Assembly: GCF_900172265.1 (NCBI RefSeq)
Contig: NZ_FWFK01000001.1
Location: 1-64,000, forward strand
From: Roseivivax jejudonensis
Lineage (GTDB): Bacteria > Pseudomonadota > Alphaproteobacteria > Rhodobacterales > Rhodobacteraceae
Direction of reading: 5' to 3'
Length of the DNA: 64,000 nt
Position numbers and translations under genes: made by a program. The notes below the pieces were generated by a model. The model was not told the DNA's origin and made no database searches. It was given only the letters and a program-made list of their open reading frames with translations. Shown piece after piece: positions 26,442-36,031 of the stretch. The first letter of the stretch is position 1. The number at the start of each line of letters is the position of its first letter.

Positions 26442-27503
26442 ATGCGCGGCACGGCGCGACGCTTCCTGATCGACGGCGACGGCTACATGCCGTGGCGCGG
26501 CGTCGCGGCTGTCCTCCTGGCCGTGGTCGTGCCGGTGCTGCTGGCCGTCACGGTATTCGGCCCGGCGGGTGCAGCGGTGTTCATCGCCGCCTTGCCGGCA
26601 CACCTTGCCGCCAAGCAGGCGGGCATCTACGCGGCGACAGTGGTGACGATGGTCACCGCGATGGGCGGCGTGCTCGCGCTCGGTTCGCTCGAGATGTCGC
26701 TGCTCGTCGCGGCTTGCCTCGCCATCATCACCTCGATCGGGTTTCGCCACGGGCTCGCCACACCGTGCTTGCGCGCGCTGTTTACCTGGACGGTGTTCAC
26801 CGGGCCGATCCTGCCGGCAGACGAAAAGCCGCTGATCCTGCTTTTGTCCATCGCCGCGATCTTCTGGAGCGTCAGCGTGACATGGGCGATGGGCGAGGCC
26901 GCGGACGCCTCCGAAGAAGAAAGCTCCGGCCCGGAATTCTCCTTGCTGTTCGGGGCGATGCTGGGCGTCGGCCTCGTTCTGTCGGTCTATATAGGCGCGC
27001 GGTTTTTCGGCCCGCACGGATTCTGGTTCCCGCTGACCTTCGCCGTCCTCTGGATCCCTCCATTCGGCCAACTTTTCACGCGGACCGCGAAGCGGACGGC
27101 GGGCACCGTGGCAGGGGTGGCCTTGGCGATGGCGCTGGCCATTGGTGTGGAGTCGGAGGCCACGCGGGCCGCCATCGCTCTGGCGATCGTGCCGTTCGCT
27201 TTCCGCATCCTGCCGCGCAGCTACGCCGGGTTCACCGCACTCCTGACGATGATCGTGCTCGAAGCTCTGAGCCTCGTGTCGGATCTCGACGCGCTCGCGG
27301 TAGAGAGGATCTGGTCCATGCTCGCGGCTGCTCTGACCGCGGGACTGCTCGGGCTCCTGGCCTTCGCGATCCTGCGGCGCGTGGCGCCCGATGCGCTGGA
27401 CGAGCTCATGCAGCCAAGCGAGGACGACACGCGCGAGGAGGATGGTCCCAACGCGCAAGAGCCCCGCGCAGAGCCGCGGGGCCGGACACCTGAACCGACG
27501 TGA
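26442..27503 (+). CDS. FUSC-like multi-spanning membrane protein
   Basis: This 353-residue protein has about ten hydrophobic segments in two groups (near residues 18-140 and 165-315) separated by an acidic loop (GEAADASEEESSGPE), and an acidic hydrophilic tail. The two-bundle architecture and length fit the FUSC/aromatic-acid exporter-like family; similarity to DUF2955/FUSC_2 domains is my impression. It may export small organic acids, but no partner (HlyD-type adaptor) is nearby. It is convergent with gcrA. Confidence 0.6.
   Translation: MRGTARRFLIDGDGYMPWRGVAAVLLAVVVPVLLAVTVFGPAGAAVFIAALPAHLAAKQAGIYAATVVTMVTAMGGVLALGSLEMSLLVAACLAIITSIGFRHGLATPCLRALFTWTVFTGPILPADEKPLILLLSIAAIFWSVSVTWAMGEAADASEEESSGPEFSLLFGAMLGVGLVLSVYIGARFFGPHGFWFPLTFAVLWIPPFGQLFTRTAKRTAGTVAGVALAMALAIGVESEATRAAIALAIVPFAFRILPRSYAGFTALLTMIVLEALSLVSDLDALAVERIWSMLAAALTAGLLGLLAFAILRRVAPDALDELMQPSEDDTREEDGPNAQEPRAEPRGRTPEPT
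27461..27482. terminator. possible shared terminator hairpin inside the FUSC gene end
   Basis: GCCCCGCG (27461-27468) and CGCGGGGC (27475-27482) form an 8-bp stem with a 6-base loop. It overlaps the last codons of the FUSC-like gene and is 30 bases downstream of the convergent gcrA stop. Confidence 0.4.
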
Positions 27504-27512
27504 GGAGCGCCG

Positions 27513-28106
27513 TCAGCGCCGTCGGTCGCGGCGCGACGACATTGGCTGGAACGCCACGCCCACATGCGCCTCGCAATAGGGCTTGCCTTGCTGCACGGGC
27601 AGGCCGCAGAACCAGAACTCCTCTGTCGCAGGGTCGCCCACGGGCCATTTGCAGGTCCGCTCGGTCAACTCCATCAACGAGAGTCTCTTGGCCGTCTTCT
27701 CCACTTCGCTCACCTTTGCGAGGGCTTCGGGGCTGATTTCGTTGGCCGAGGGCTGCGGGGGCAGCGGTTGGCCAGCGGGCACGATCTTGCCGCGCGGCGC
27801 GGGCGCGGCGGATTTCGTTTCGGGGGCCGGCGCCGCGGCGGCAGCGGCCGTCGCGGGCTCGGGCTCCGGCGCCGGTGCCGGCTCGGCCGGGGTCTTGGGC
27901 TTGGGCTCGGCGCTCTTTGTCGGTGCGGCGGCAGGTTCGGCCGCGGCCGGTTCCGCACCGGTGCGGTTCGACAGGCCCAGCCGGTGCACCTTGCCGATCA
28001 CCGCGTTGCGCGTCACGCCGCCCAGTTCCTTGGCGATCTGGCTCGCCGACTGGCCCTCGCTCCACATCTTCTTGAGAAGTTCCACGCGCTCGTCGGTCCA
28101 GGACAT
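27513..28106 (-). CDS. gcrA: cell cycle regulator GcrA
   Basis: This alphaproteobacterial regulator binds sigma-70 holoenzyme and methylated GANTC promoters. It is 197 residues: an N-terminal HTH (MSWTDERVELLKKMWSEGQ then SQIAKELGGVTRNAVIGKVHR), a long Ala/Pro/Glu linker (about residues 50-125) and a C-terminal sigma-binding part with CKWPVGDP, FCGLP and YCEAHVGVAF. All hallmarks are present. The upstream region has a good promoter and, between it and the ATG, a terminator-like hairpin. Confidence 0.96.
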   Translation of the reverse strand: MSWTDERVELLKKMWSEGQSASQIAKELGGVTRNAVIGKVHRLGLSNRTGAEPAAAEPAAAPTKSAEPKPKTPAEPAPAPEPEPATAAAAAAPAPETKSAAPAPRGKIVPAGQPLPPQPSANEISPEALAKVSEVEKTAKRLSLMELTERTCKWPVGDPATEEFWFCGLPVQQGKPYCEAHVGVAFQPMSSRRDRRR

Positions 28107-28128
28107 CCGCAGCCAGCCTTTCTGATTG

Positions 28129-28155
28129 AAAAAGCGGCCGCGTGGTGTCGGCCGC
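28129..28155 (-). promoter_or_regulatory. terminator-like hairpin in the gcrA leader
   Basis: On the minus strand GCGGCCG-ACACCACG-CGGCCGC is followed at once by TTTTT (28129-28133), 22 bases before the gcrA start. No minus-strand gene lies upstream that would need a terminator, so it may attenuate gcrA. It could also be a chance GC palindrome. Confidence 0.45.
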
Positions 28156-28178
28156 CTGACTATTCCGCTCGGACCCCT

Positions 28179-28206
28179 ATTCTAATCACCAGCCCGCCAG
28201 ATACAA
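28179..28206 (-). promoter_or_regulatory. candidate gcrA promoter
   Basis: TTGTAT (28201-28206) and TAGAAT (28179-28184) on the minus strand with a 16-base spacer give a predicted start near 28172 and a leader of about 65 bases that contains the hairpin at 28134-28155. Confidence 0.55.
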
Positions 28207-28235
28207 GCGGGGCCAACCGCATCGAGGGAGACGAC

Positions 28236-29045
28236 ATGAGCGACATCGCGTCATTCGAGCAGGGCACACGCCGGTTCGGCCGGGTGAACTGGCTGGGTCT
28301 TCTGACCTTGTGCCAGCGCGAGATCCAGCGCTTCATGAATGTGTGGACGCAAACGCTGCTTGCGCCACTGGTGACCGCCGGCCTGTTCATGGTGATCTTC
28401 TCCATCGCTATCGGACCGCGCCGCGGCGACGTGATGGGGATGCCCTTCACCACCTTCATCGCGCCGGGGATCATGATGATGACCGTGATCCAGAACGCCT
28501 TTGCCAACACCTCGTCGTCGATCGTCATCGCCAAGGTGCAGGGCAACATCGTCGACACGCTGATGCCGCCTCTGTCCGGCGGCGAAATGGTGCTGGGGTA
28601 CTTGGCCGGCGGTATCGCGCGCGGCCTGGTCGTCGCAGTCGTGATCGCGGTGGGGCTGGGCCTCGTGCTGGGCGTCTGGCCGCAGCACCCGCTGGTCATG
28701 CTCGCCTTCGTTCTGCTCGGCGCCGCGTTCCTGTCGGGACTCGGCATCGTCGCCGGCGTCTTCGCCGAGAAATTCGACCAGATGGCTGCGATCACGAACT
28801 TCGTCGTGACGCCGCTCGCCTTCCTGTCGGGCACCTTCTACTCGGTCGAGGCGCTGCCGCCGGTGATGTACGAAATCACCCACCTCAACCCGATCTTCTA
28901 CCTGATCGACGGCGCGCGATACGGCATGATCGGCGTGTCCGACAGCTCTCCGCTGCTGGGCTTCTTCATTGCGGTGGCCTCCGTCGCCGCGATCAACGTC
29001 ATCGGCTGGCGCATGTTCGCGCGCGGCTACCGGCTGAAGGCATGA
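28236..29045 (+). CDS. ABC-2 type transporter permease
   Basis: This inner-membrane permease has 269 residues with about six transmembrane helices in the ABC-2 layout. The conserved stretch near the end, AFLSGTFYSVEALPPVMYEITHLNPIFYLIDGARY, is typical of the YadH/NodJ group. The start follows GAGGGAG. The cognate ATPase (YadG-like) is not adjacent, so it must be encoded elsewhere. Its stop overlaps the start of an SDR gene (ATGA). The substrate is unknown. Confidence 0.85.
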   Translation: MSDIASFEQGTRRFGRVNWLGLLTLCQREIQRFMNVWTQTLLAPLVTAGLFMVIFSIAIGPRRGDVMGMPFTTFIAPGIMMMTVIQNAFANTSSSIVIAKVQGNIVDTLMPPLSGGEMVLGYLAGGIARGLVVAVVIAVGLGLVLGVWPQHPLVMLAFVLLGAAFLSGLGIVAGVFAEKFDQMAAITNFVVTPLAFLSGTFYSVEALPPVMYEITHLNPIFYLIDGARYGMIGVSDSSPLLGFFIAVASVAAINVIGWRMFARGYRLKA

Positions 29046-29749
29046 GCGCCATGAGCAAACCGATCGCCGTGATTGTCGGTGTGGGTGACGGCCTGTCGGC
29101 GTCTCTCGCCCGCCGCCTGTCACCGGAGTACGAGCTTCACCTCTGCGCGCGCGGGCCGGACAAGATGCGCGCCGTGGCGGAAGAGACCGGCGCGGCCACG
29201 CACCTGATCGACGGCACCGATGCCGGCGCGACCGCCGCGCTCTTCGACGGGCTGCCGGAGGCGCCGCGCGTCGCGATCTACAACCCGTCGGCCCGCGTGC
29301 ACGGCGGCATCGCCGAGCTCGATCCCGTCGAGGTTCGCCGCGCCGTCGAGATCACCGCCTTTGGTGCGTTCCTGACCGCGCAGGCCGCCGCCCGGCGCAT
29401 GCTGGCCGCCCAACCGGACGATCGCGGCATCCGCGGCACGATCCTGTTCACCGGCGCCTCGGCCGGAGTGAAGGGATTTCCCCGCTCGTCCGTCTTCGCG
29501 ATGGGAAAGTTCGCGCAGCGCGGGCTGGCCGAGAGCCTGAGCCGCGAATTGCACCCCGAGGGGATCCACGTCGCCTGGATCAACATCGACGGCGCGATCC
29601 GCAATCCCGGACGCAGCGAAGCGGCGGACAATCCCGACTCGATGCTCGATCCCGACGCGATAGCCGAGGCCTATGCCGGCCTCATCGCGCAGGACCGGTC
29701 GACCTGGAGCCACGAGTTGACGCTCCGGCCCTGGGTCGAAAAGTTCTGA
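29042..29749 (+). CDS. short-chain dehydrogenase/reductase (SDR)
   Basis: This encodes 235 residues with Rossmann features (VIVGVGDGLSASLARRL in place of the usual TGxxxGIG, and YNPSARV). The catalytic Ser is in FTGASAGVKG. The usual YxxxK position reads FAMGKFAQRG, that is, Phe in place of the catalytic Tyr while Lys is kept. The enzyme may therefore be atypical or inactive as a classical SDR. The start overlaps the ABC-2 permease stop, so the two are cotranscribed. The substrate is not known. Confidence 0.8.
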   Translation: MSAMSKPIAVIVGVGDGLSASLARRLSPEYELHLCARGPDKMRAVAEETGAATHLIDGTDAGATAALFDGLPEAPRVAIYNPSARVHGGIAELDPVEVRRAVEITAFGAFLTAQAAARRMLAAQPDDRGIRGTILFTGASAGVKGFPRSSVFAMGKFAQRGLAESLSRELHPEGIHVAWINIDGAIRNPGRSEAADNPDSMLDPDAIAEAYAGLIAQDRSTWSHELTLRPWVEKF

Positions 29750-29750
29750 A

Positions 29751-30470
29751 CTACTCGGCGGGAGTTTCCTGCTCCCGCCCGCGCCGGACAGGCACGATCT
29801 GCTGCACCGCGCCGACTGCAACGAGGTAGACCGAGGTCGCCACGAGCCCCCAATGCGCCCAGCTTTCGGGGTGGAAGTCGACCCACGCCGCCCACCCCGC
29901 GAAACAGACCCACGCGAAGGCCACCGGCAGCGACAGGGCGCGCCACCGGGCCGTGCGCACCGGGTGGATGAACTTGATCGGCAGGAACATCGCCGTGGCG
30001 AGCGCCGCCACGAGGACCAGCATCACCGGCACCGCCGGTTCCACCGCGAACAAGACCAGCACCAGCATGTTCCAGCAGCCCGGAAAGCCCATGAACGAGT
30101 TGTCCTCGGTCTTCATCCGGCAGTCGGCGAAGTACATCGCCGAGGCGAACGTGATGACGAAGATCGTCACCCACCCCGTCCAGCCCGGCAGCAGGTCCGA
30201 CTGGAACAGCGCGAATGCCGGGATGAAAACGTAGGTCAGATAGTCGATGATGAGGTCGAGCAGCACCCCGTCGAACCGTGGCGCGTTGAGCTTTACGTCG
30301 TATTTCCGGGCCAGCGGGCCGTCCACGCCGTCGACGGCGAAGGCCACGACCAGCCACAGGAACATGATCGACCACTGCCCCTGCGCCGCGGCGAGCAGAG
30401 CGAGCATGGCGAACACGGCGCCGGTGGCGGTCAGGAGATGGACGAGCAGCGCGCGGGTCTGAAGTGTCAT
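29751..30470 (-). CDS. pcs: phosphatidylcholine synthase
   Basis: This membrane enzyme condenses CDP-diacylglycerol with choline to phosphatidylcholine, a pathway typical of alphaproteobacteria. It is 239 residues with about seven helices. The CDP-alcohol phosphotransferase motif has the Pcs-specific spacing: DGPLAR, then 12 residues, then G-x3-D-x3-D (GVLLDLIID), about residues 50-80. Start chosen at MTLQTRALLVHLL. It ends one base after the convergent SDR gene, so the two 3' ends abut. Confidence 0.93.
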   Translation of the reverse strand: MTLQTRALLVHLLTATGAVFAMLALLAAAQGQWSIMFLWLVVAFAVDGVDGPLARKYDVKLNAPRFDGVLLDLIIDYLTYVFIPAFALFQSDLLPGWTGWVTIFVITFASAMYFADCRMKTEDNSFMGFPGCWNMLVLVLFAVEPAVPVMLVLVAALATAMFLPIKFIHPVRTARWRALSLPVAFAWVCFAGWAAWVDFHPESWAHWGLVATSVYLVAVGAVQQIVPVRRGREQETPAE

Positions 30471-30587
30471 CGAAACGTGATGGAGGAAATCGCCGGCGGG
30501 ATCAATGCCCGCCAGCCGGGACCGTGAGCCGCGGCGCACACGCAAGTCATGGCGCGGCTCACCGCCGAGGACGGTCCCGAGCCGCGC

Positions 30588-31844
30588 TCAGGCGAGCAGG
30601 ACCGACCCGTCCCGGCCGGACGGCACCGCCTCGACGATCGCGCCCTCCGACCGCGGCGTGGTGAACCGCACCTCGGCGAAATGCTCCGTGCGGCCCATCT
30701 CGGGGGCCTCCATCAGCACGCGGTGCGGCTGACCGACCTGCGCCGAGACATGCCGCGCGACGGCGGCCTCTCCGGCCTCGCGCAACCGGCGCGCACGGTC
30801 CTTGATTGTGCGCCCGTCGACCTGCGGCATCCGGGCCGCCGGCGTGCCGGGGCGTGGCGAATACGGGAACACGTGCAGCCAGGTCAGGCCGCAGGCCTCG
30901 ACCATGCCGAGTGCGTTCTCGAACGCCGCCTCGGTCTCGGTCGGAAAGCCGGCGATGATGTCCGCCCCGAAGATCATGTCCGGGCGCAGCCGGCGGGCGG
31001 CGTCGCAGAACGCGATGGCGTCCTCCGAAAGGTGCCGCCGCTTCATCCGTTTCAGGATCAGGTCGTCGCCATGCTGCAGCGAGAGGTGCAGATGCGGCAT
31101 CAGCCGCGGCTCCGTCGCGATCGCCTGCATCAGGTTGTCGTCGACCTCGATCGAATCGATGGACGAGATCCGAAGGCGCGGCAGATCCGGCACCAGCTTC
31201 AGGATGCGCATCACCAGATCGCCGAGCTTGGGCGCCGCCGGAAGGTCCGCCCCCCAGCTCGTGAGGTCCACGCCGGTCAGCACGACCTCGTTGAAGCCCG
31301 CGCCAACGAGCCGCTTGATCTGTTCGACCACAACGCCCGCCGGGACCGATCGCGAATTGCCCCGGCCGTACGGGATGATGCAGAAGGTGCAGCGGTGGTC
31401 GCAGCCGTTCTGCACCTGTACGTAGGCGCGCGAGCGCGTGCCGAAGCCGTCGATCAGGTGGCCGGCGGTCTCGGTCACCGACATGATGTCGTCGACCATA
31501 ACCCGCTCGGTCTCGCCGATGAAGTCCGCCGCCAGCCGACCCCAGGTCTCCGGCGCCATCTTCTCGGCGTTGCCGATCACGGCATCGACCTCTTCCATCT
31601 CGGCGAAGGTCTCGGGCTCGGTCTGCGCGGCGCAGCCGGTCACGATGAGCCGCGCCTCCGGGTTGTCTCGCCGCAGCCGGCGGATCTCCTGGCGGGCCTT
31701 GCGCACCGCCTCGGCAGTGACCGCGCAGGTGTTGACCACAACCGCGCCGGACAGGCCCGCCTGCTCGGCCAGCCCCTTCATCGCCTCGGTCTCGTAGGCG
31801 TTGAGCCGGCAGCCCATCGTCGTGAACCGGGGCGGCGCCGTCAT
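30588..31844 (-). CDS. mtaB: tRNA t6A37 methylthiotransferase MtaB
   Basis: This radical-SAM enzyme converts t6A37 to ms2t6A37 in tRNAs. It is 418 residues: N-terminal MTTase motif [32 protein letters not shown] and VTGCAAQ, the radical-SAM cluster GCDHRCTFC (about residue 147), then [13 protein letters not shown] and a short C-terminal TRAM domain. The [10 protein letters not shown] segment separates MtaB from MiaB and RimO. Its start overlaps the dapF stop by four bases (ATGA). Confidence 0.93.
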   Translation of the reverse strand: MTAPPRFTTMGCRLNAYETEAMKGLAEQAGLSGAVVVNTCAVTAEAVRKARQEIRRLRRDNPEARLIVTGCAAQTEPETFAEMEEVDAVIGNAEKMAPETWGRLAADFIGETERVMVDDIMSVTETAGHLIDGFGTRSRAYVQVQNGCDHRCTFCIIPYGRGNSRSVPAGVVVEQIKRLVGAGFNEVVLTGVDLTSWGADLPAAPKLGDLVMRILKLVPDLPRLRISSIDSIEVDDNLMQAIATEPRLMPHLHLSLQHGDDLILKRMKRRHLSEDAIAFCDAARRLRPDMIFGADIIAGFPTETEAAFENALGMVEACGLTWLHVFPYSPRPGTPAARMPQVDGRTIKDRARRLREAGEAAVARHVSAQVGQPHRVLMEAPEMGRTEHFAEVRFTTPRSEGAIVEAVPSGRDGSVLLA

Positions 31845-32677
31845 CGCTGCGCCTCCAGCCACTCGGCTGACAGCACGCCGTCGAAGACATGCATCGTGGG
31901 CCCGGTCATCCAGACGCCATCGTCGCGCCAGTCGATCTCGAGCGTCCCGCCGTCCAGGTCGACCCGCACCTGCCGCCCGGTCAGACCCCGCCGCGCGGCC
32001 GCCACCGCCGCAGCGCAGGACGAGGAGCCCGACGCGAGCGTGATGCCCGCGCCCCGCTCCCACACCCGCAGACGCAGCCGGTCCGGCCCGGTCACCGTGA
32101 CGACCTGGACGTTGGTCCGCTCGGGATAGAGCGGGTGATGTTCGTAGCGCGGCCCGAACGTCTCCAGCGCCACCGCCTCGGCATCGGGCACGAAGAACGT
32201 GCAATGCGGATTGCCCATCCCCGTCGCGGTGGGCCCGCCCTCGATGGGCAGTTCCAGCGTGTCGACCGCCTCGGCCAGCGGGATCTCGGACCAGTCGAGC
32301 TGCGGCGCACCCATGTCGACCGACACCGCGCCGTCGGGCGCCGCGACCGCGCGCAGGGCGCCACGGCCGGTGGCGAGCGTCAGACGCTCGCGCCCGGTCT
32401 CGTCCATCAGCAGGCGCGCGATGCAGCGCGTCGCGTTGCCGCAGGCGGCCGAGGGCGAACCGTCGGCGTTGAGAAAGCTGAGCCGCGCATCCGCATCGTC
32501 CGTGGCCCCGATCACGGCCAGCTGGTCGAACCCGACCCCGCGGTGGCGGTCCGCCAGCGCCGCGGCCAGCCGCGGCGTGACCTCGATGGCACGCGCGCGC
32601 GCATCCAGCACGACGAAGTCGTTGCCCAGCCCGTGCATCTTCATGAAGGGCAGTCCGGTATCGCGCGTCTGGCTCAT
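31841..32677 (-). CDS. dapF: diaminopimelate epimerase
   Basis: Converts LL- to meso-diaminopimelate for lysine and peptidoglycan. It is 278 residues. The first catalytic Cys is in AACGNATRC and the second in [11 protein letters not shown], where many homologues have GTGxCA. The N-terminus [13 protein letters not shown] and [10 protein letters not shown] are also standard. It forms a two-gene unit with mtaB, as is common in this group. Confidence 0.95.
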   Translation of the reverse strand: MSQTRDTGLPFMKMHGLGNDFVVLDARARAIEVTPRLAAALADRHRGVGFDQLAVIGATDDADARLSFLNADGSPSAACGNATRCIARLLMDETGRERLTLATGRGALRAVAAPDGAVSVDMGAPQLDWSEIPLAEAVDTLELPIEGGPTATGMGNPHCTFFVPDAEAVALETFGPRYEHHPLYPERTNVQVVTVTGPDRLRLRVWERGAGITLASGSSSCAAAVAAARRGLTGRQVRVDLDGGTLEIDWRDDGVWMTGPTMHVFDGVLSAEWLEAQR

Positions 32678-32777
32678 GCGCGCGGCATATACGCGCCTTG
32701 GCCGGCGCTTTCCAGAGCCGTCCGTGGGCCGCGCCCCATGCCCTCGAAAAGCGCTCCGAAGGCCGCACGTTTTCGGG

Positions 32778-32806
32778 TTGACCTCCCTTCGCGCTCTTTC
32801 TAGGTA
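32778..32806 (+). promoter_or_regulatory. promoter of tRNA-Lys
   Basis: TTGACC (32778-32783), a 17-base spacer and TAGGTA (32801-32806) end 10 bases before the tRNA. Confidence 0.65.
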
Positions 32807-32816
32807 GCGCGCCAGT

Positions 32817-32892
32817 GGGCCGTTAGCTCAGTTGGTAGAGCAACTGACTTTTAATCAGTGGGTCGCAGGTTCGAATCCTGCACGGCTCACCA
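32817..32892 (+). tRNA. tRNA-Lys(TTT)
   Basis: This 76-base cloverleaf has acceptor GGGCCGT with ACGGCTC, D arm AGCTCAGTTGGTAGAGCA, anticodon loop CTTTTAA giving TTT, T arm GGTTCGAATCC and an encoded CCA. Confidence 0.97.
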
Positions 32893-33032
32893 CTGTTCCC
32901 GAGATTTCCATCGACGGCACGTCGGACCCGGCGCGTGAGCTCCGGGATCTCGCGCGTTTGCGACGTCGGGCGCCTTGCCCCGCGCGGACCGCGCGCCCAC
33001 CTCTGGCCTGTAGCGCCGGAAGGGCCCGCCCC

Positions 33033-33839
33033 ATGACCGCCGACGAGATCCGCGATGCCGAGATCCGCGCCTTCGTGCGCGACACGTTCGGCCTGCGCGG
33101 CACGCTCCGGATCCACCGCGATGCGCTCGGCCTCGACCTTCTGCGCGCGCCGGTCAACGTCGCGCTGGCGCCCGTCTTCCTGCTCTCCCGGCTGCTCGCG
33201 CTCGCGCTTCACCTCGTGCGCTTGCGCCGCGCATCGGCCTGGATCCTGGGCCGCCAGGTGTTCCTGCGCACGTCCGTCGCACGCACAGTCGCCGACCGTC
33301 TCGAGGCGCTGCTCGCGCGTCTCGACGCGCGCGACGCGGGCGTTGCCGCGGATCCTGCGCGGCGCACCCGCGCCATCGACGACTACGTGGGGGTCCGCAG
33401 CGCGGTGTCCGAGATCACGACGTCGCTGATCGTTCTGGCACTCGGCTACCTCGTCTTCCATGCCGCGACGCCCGGAATCGTGTCGCTCGCGCCGAACGTC
33501 GCCGACCGGCTGGCGCAGGCCGAGGCGGCGCGCGGCTTCTGGGCCGGCGAGCGCCTCGGGACGATGTGGTACGGCGCGTTCCCTGCCGACATCCCGCCCC
33601 GGCGCATCGTGCTCACCGGGTTCATCCTCGCCATGCTGGCCTCGGTCGTCACGACCTTCGCGGGGCTCTTCGCCGATCCGGTCCAGCGCGCCACCGGCAT
33701 GCACCGCCGGCGGCTGCGCCGCCTTCTGTCAAGGCTCGACCGCGGCACGCCCGAAGGTCTGGCACCCGAGCATTTCGCGGCGCGAACCGGCGATCTGGTC
33801 GATGCGGCCCTCGCCCTCCTCCGCGCCTTCCGCGGCTAG
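33033..33839 (+). CDS. uncharacterised membrane protein
   Basis: This 268-residue protein has a charged N-terminus (TADEIRDAEIRAFVRDTFGL), a hydrophobic pair near residues 43-65, a long helical basic segment, and two further helices near residues 133-152 and 192-212. The rest is rich in Arg and Ala and likely cytoplasmic. I think such proteins are annotated as a DUF family in Rhodobacterales but cannot name it with confidence. It is bounded by tRNA-Lys upstream and by a strong terminator hairpin downstream. Confidence 0.65.
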   Translation: MTADEIRDAEIRAFVRDTFGLRGTLRIHRDALGLDLLRAPVNVALAPVFLLSRLLALALHLVRLRRASAWILGRQVFLRTSVARTVADRLEALLARLDARDAGVAADPARRTRAIDDYVGVRSAVSEITTSLIVLALGYLVFHAATPGIVSLAPNVADRLAQAEAARGFWAGERLGTMWYGAFPADIPPRRIVLTGFILAMLASVVTTFAGLFADPVQRATGMHRRRLRRLLSRLDRGTPEGLAPEHFAARTGDLVDAALALLRAFRG

Positions 33840-33886
33840 CCGGGCGCGCCGCGATCCCCTTCATCTTGCCGCAAACCCCGGGGAGC

Positions 33887-33907
33887 GCGAGGGGCAGCGC
33901 CCCTCGC
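33887..33907. terminator. bidirectional terminator hairpin
   Basis: GCGAGGGGC-AGC-GCCCCTCGC is a perfect 9-bp stem with a 3-base loop between the convergent genes ending at 33839 and 33971. No T run. Confidence 0.65.
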
Positions 33908-33970
33908 ATGCGCCGTGCAAGCACGCCCGAGGCATGGATCCCCGCGGCACACGCGCGCCGCGACGGCTGC

Positions 33971-34756
33971 TCAAAGGTTGTCGAATTGCGGCATGCCGAG
34001 GACGTGGAATCCGCCGTCGACATGAATCACCTCGCCGGTGGTGAACGCGCCGGCATCGGAGACGAGCCAGACCGCGGTCCCGCCCACCGCCTCGAGCGTG
34101 GCGTTCGAGCGCAGGGGCGCGTTGGCCTCTGTGTGCTTGTAGCTGCGGCGAGCGCCACCGATCGCAGCGCCGGCCAGCGTCTTCATGGGTCCGGGCGACA
34201 GCGCGTTCACGCGGATGCCTTCGGGCCCGAGATCGTTGGCGAGGTAGCGGGTCGTCGATTCCAGTGCAGCCTTCGCCACGCCCATCACGTTGTAGTTCGG
34301 CACGACCTTGTTCGAGCCCTGGTAGGTCAGCGTCAGCATCGTGCCGCCCGCTTCCATCATCGGGTAGGCGCGGCGCGCCACCTCGATGAAGGAATAGCAG
34401 GAGATCTCCATCGAATGCTTGAAGTTCGTCCGGGAAGTGTTGAGGAATCGCCCCGTCAATTCGGACTTGTCCGAATACGCGATCGCGTGAACGAGGAAAT
34501 CGAGCCGATCCCAGCGTTCGCCGAGCGCCGCGAACGCGGCGTCGAGCGACGCGTCGTCACAGACATCGACATCGAAGAGCAGGTCGGAGCCGACGCTTTC
34601 GGCAAGCGGCGCGAGCCGCGCGCCGAAGGCCGGGCCCTGGTGGGTGAAGGCGAGCTCGGCGCCCGCCTCGTGCATCGCCCTGGCGATCCCCCACGCGATC
34701 GATCGGTCGTTGGCAACGCCCATGATGAGCCCGCGCTTGCCGTTGAGAATGCCCAT
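33971..34756 (-). CDS. fabI: enoyl-[ACP] reductase (NADH)
   Basis: Last reduction of the fatty-acid elongation cycle. It is 261 residues of the FabI type: GLIMGVANDRSIAWGIA cofactor segment, VHAIAYSDKSELTG and the active Tyr/Lys pair in PNYNVMGVAKAALE. Substrate-loop residues NALSPGPMKTLAG are present. It is the third gene of fabA-fabB-fabI, 45 bases after fabB. Confidence 0.96.
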   Translation of the reverse strand: MGILNGKRGLIMGVANDRSIAWGIARAMHEAGAELAFTHQGPAFGARLAPLAESVGSDLLFDVDVCDDASLDAAFAALGERWDRLDFLVHAIAYSDKSELTGRFLNTSRTNFKHSMEISCYSFIEVARRAYPMMEAGGTMLTLTYQGSNKVVPNYNVMGVAKAALESTTRYLANDLGPEGIRVNALSPGPMKTLAGAAIGGARRSYKHTEANAPLRSNATLEAVGGTAVWLVSDAGAFTTGEVIHVDGGFHVLGMPQFDNL

Positions 34757-34801
34757 CTGGTGTCGTCCGTCTGAAATCTCTCGCCGCGGCGCGCCGCGGT
34801 C

Positions 34802-36031
34802 TTATCCTGAAAACCGGCTGAGCAGCATCGACCCGTTGGTGCCGCCGAAACCGAACGAATTGGTCATGACCGTGTCGAGGCCTGCGTTCTCCACCGTCTG
34901 CGTCGCGATCTCCTCGGGCTTCAGCGCCGGATCGAGCGTGTCGACGTTGATCGACGGGCAGATGAAGTCGTGTTCGAGCATCAGCAGGCAGTACACCGCC
35001 TCCTGCGCACCGGTCGCGCCCTGGCTGTGGCCGGTCATCGACTTGGTGGAGGAGACCGGCGGCGTGGTGCCGTCTCCGAAAACGCGCCGCACGGCCTCGA
35101 TCTCTCCGACATCGCCCACCGGAGTCGAGGTGCCGTGAGCATTGATGTACCCCACGCGGCGCTCTTCGGGCAGCGTCTCGAGCGCGATGCGCATCGCGCG
35201 CTCGCCGCCCTCGCCCGACGGCGCGACCATGTCGTGCCCGTCCGAGGTGGCGCCGTAACCGGTGATCTCGGCATAGATCTTCGCGCCCCGGGCCTTTGCG
35301 TGCTCGAGATCCTCCAGCACGAGCATGCCGCCGCCGCCCCCGATCACGAACCCGTCGCGATCCGCGTCGAAGGCGCGCGACGCCTTCTCGGGCGCGTCGT
35401 TGAACTTTGACGACATCGCACCCATCGCGTCGAAGAGGCACGACAATGTCCAGTCGAGTTCCTCGCCGCCGCCGGCGAACATCACGTCCTGCTTGCCCAG
35501 CATGATCTGTTCGGCCGCGTTGCCGATGCAGTGCAGCGAGGTCGAGCACGCCGAGGTGATCGAGTAATTGATGCCCTTGATCCGGAACGCCGTCGACAGG
35601 TTCGCGGAGATCGTCGAGGACATGCATTTCGGCACGGCGGTCGGCCCGATGCGCCGCGGCGCGCCGGTCTTCAGCACCGTCTGGTGCGCCGCGAACATCG
35701 CGCTGGTCGAGGGGCCGCCGGAGCCGGCGACGAGACCCGTCCGCGGGTTCACCACGTCGCTCTCCTCAAGCCCGGAATCTGCGATCGCCTGGGTCATCGC
35801 GATATGCGCATAGGCCGCTCCCGGCCCCATGAAGCGCAGCGTCCGCTTCTCGACATGTTGTGTCACGTCGAGCTTCACGTCTCCGGCGATCTGCGACCGG
35901 AACCCGTGTTCCTTCATGTCCTCGTTCGCGGTGATGCCGGACGTGCCCGCCTTCAGCGAGGCCAGCACCTCTTCGGCGGTGTTGCCGATGGACGAGACGA
36001 TCCCCAGTCCGGTGACGACGACGCGGCGCAT
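34802..36031 (-). CDS. fabB: beta-ketoacyl-ACP synthase I
   Basis: Elongating condensing enzyme needed with FabA for unsaturated fatty acids. It is 409 residues with the Cys-His-His triad: Cys in [12 protein letters not shown] (about residue 165), His in [12 protein letters not shown] and His in [10 protein letters not shown]. The Met at 36031 ([13 protein letters not shown]) is the conserved start, after GGGAGCAGGC. Confidence 0.95.
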   Translation of the reverse strand: MRRVVVTGLGIVSSIGNTAEEVLASLKAGTSGITANEDMKEHGFRSQIAGDVKLDVTQHVEKRTLRFMGPGAAYAHIAMTQAIADSGLEESDVVNPRTGLVAGSGGPSTSAMFAAHQTVLKTGAPRRIGPTAVPKCMSSTISANLSTAFRIKGINYSITSACSTSLHCIGNAAEQIMLGKQDVMFAGGGEELDWTLSCLFDAMGAMSSKFNDAPEKASRAFDADRDGFVIGGGGGMLVLEDLEHAKARGAKIYAEITGYGATSDGHDMVAPSGEGGERAMRIALETLPEERRVGYINAHGTSTPVGDVGEIEAVRRVFGDGTTPPVSSTKSMTGHSQGATGAQEAVYCLLMLEHDFICPSINVDTLDPALKPEEIATQTVENAGLDTVMTNSFGFGGTNGSMLLSRFSG

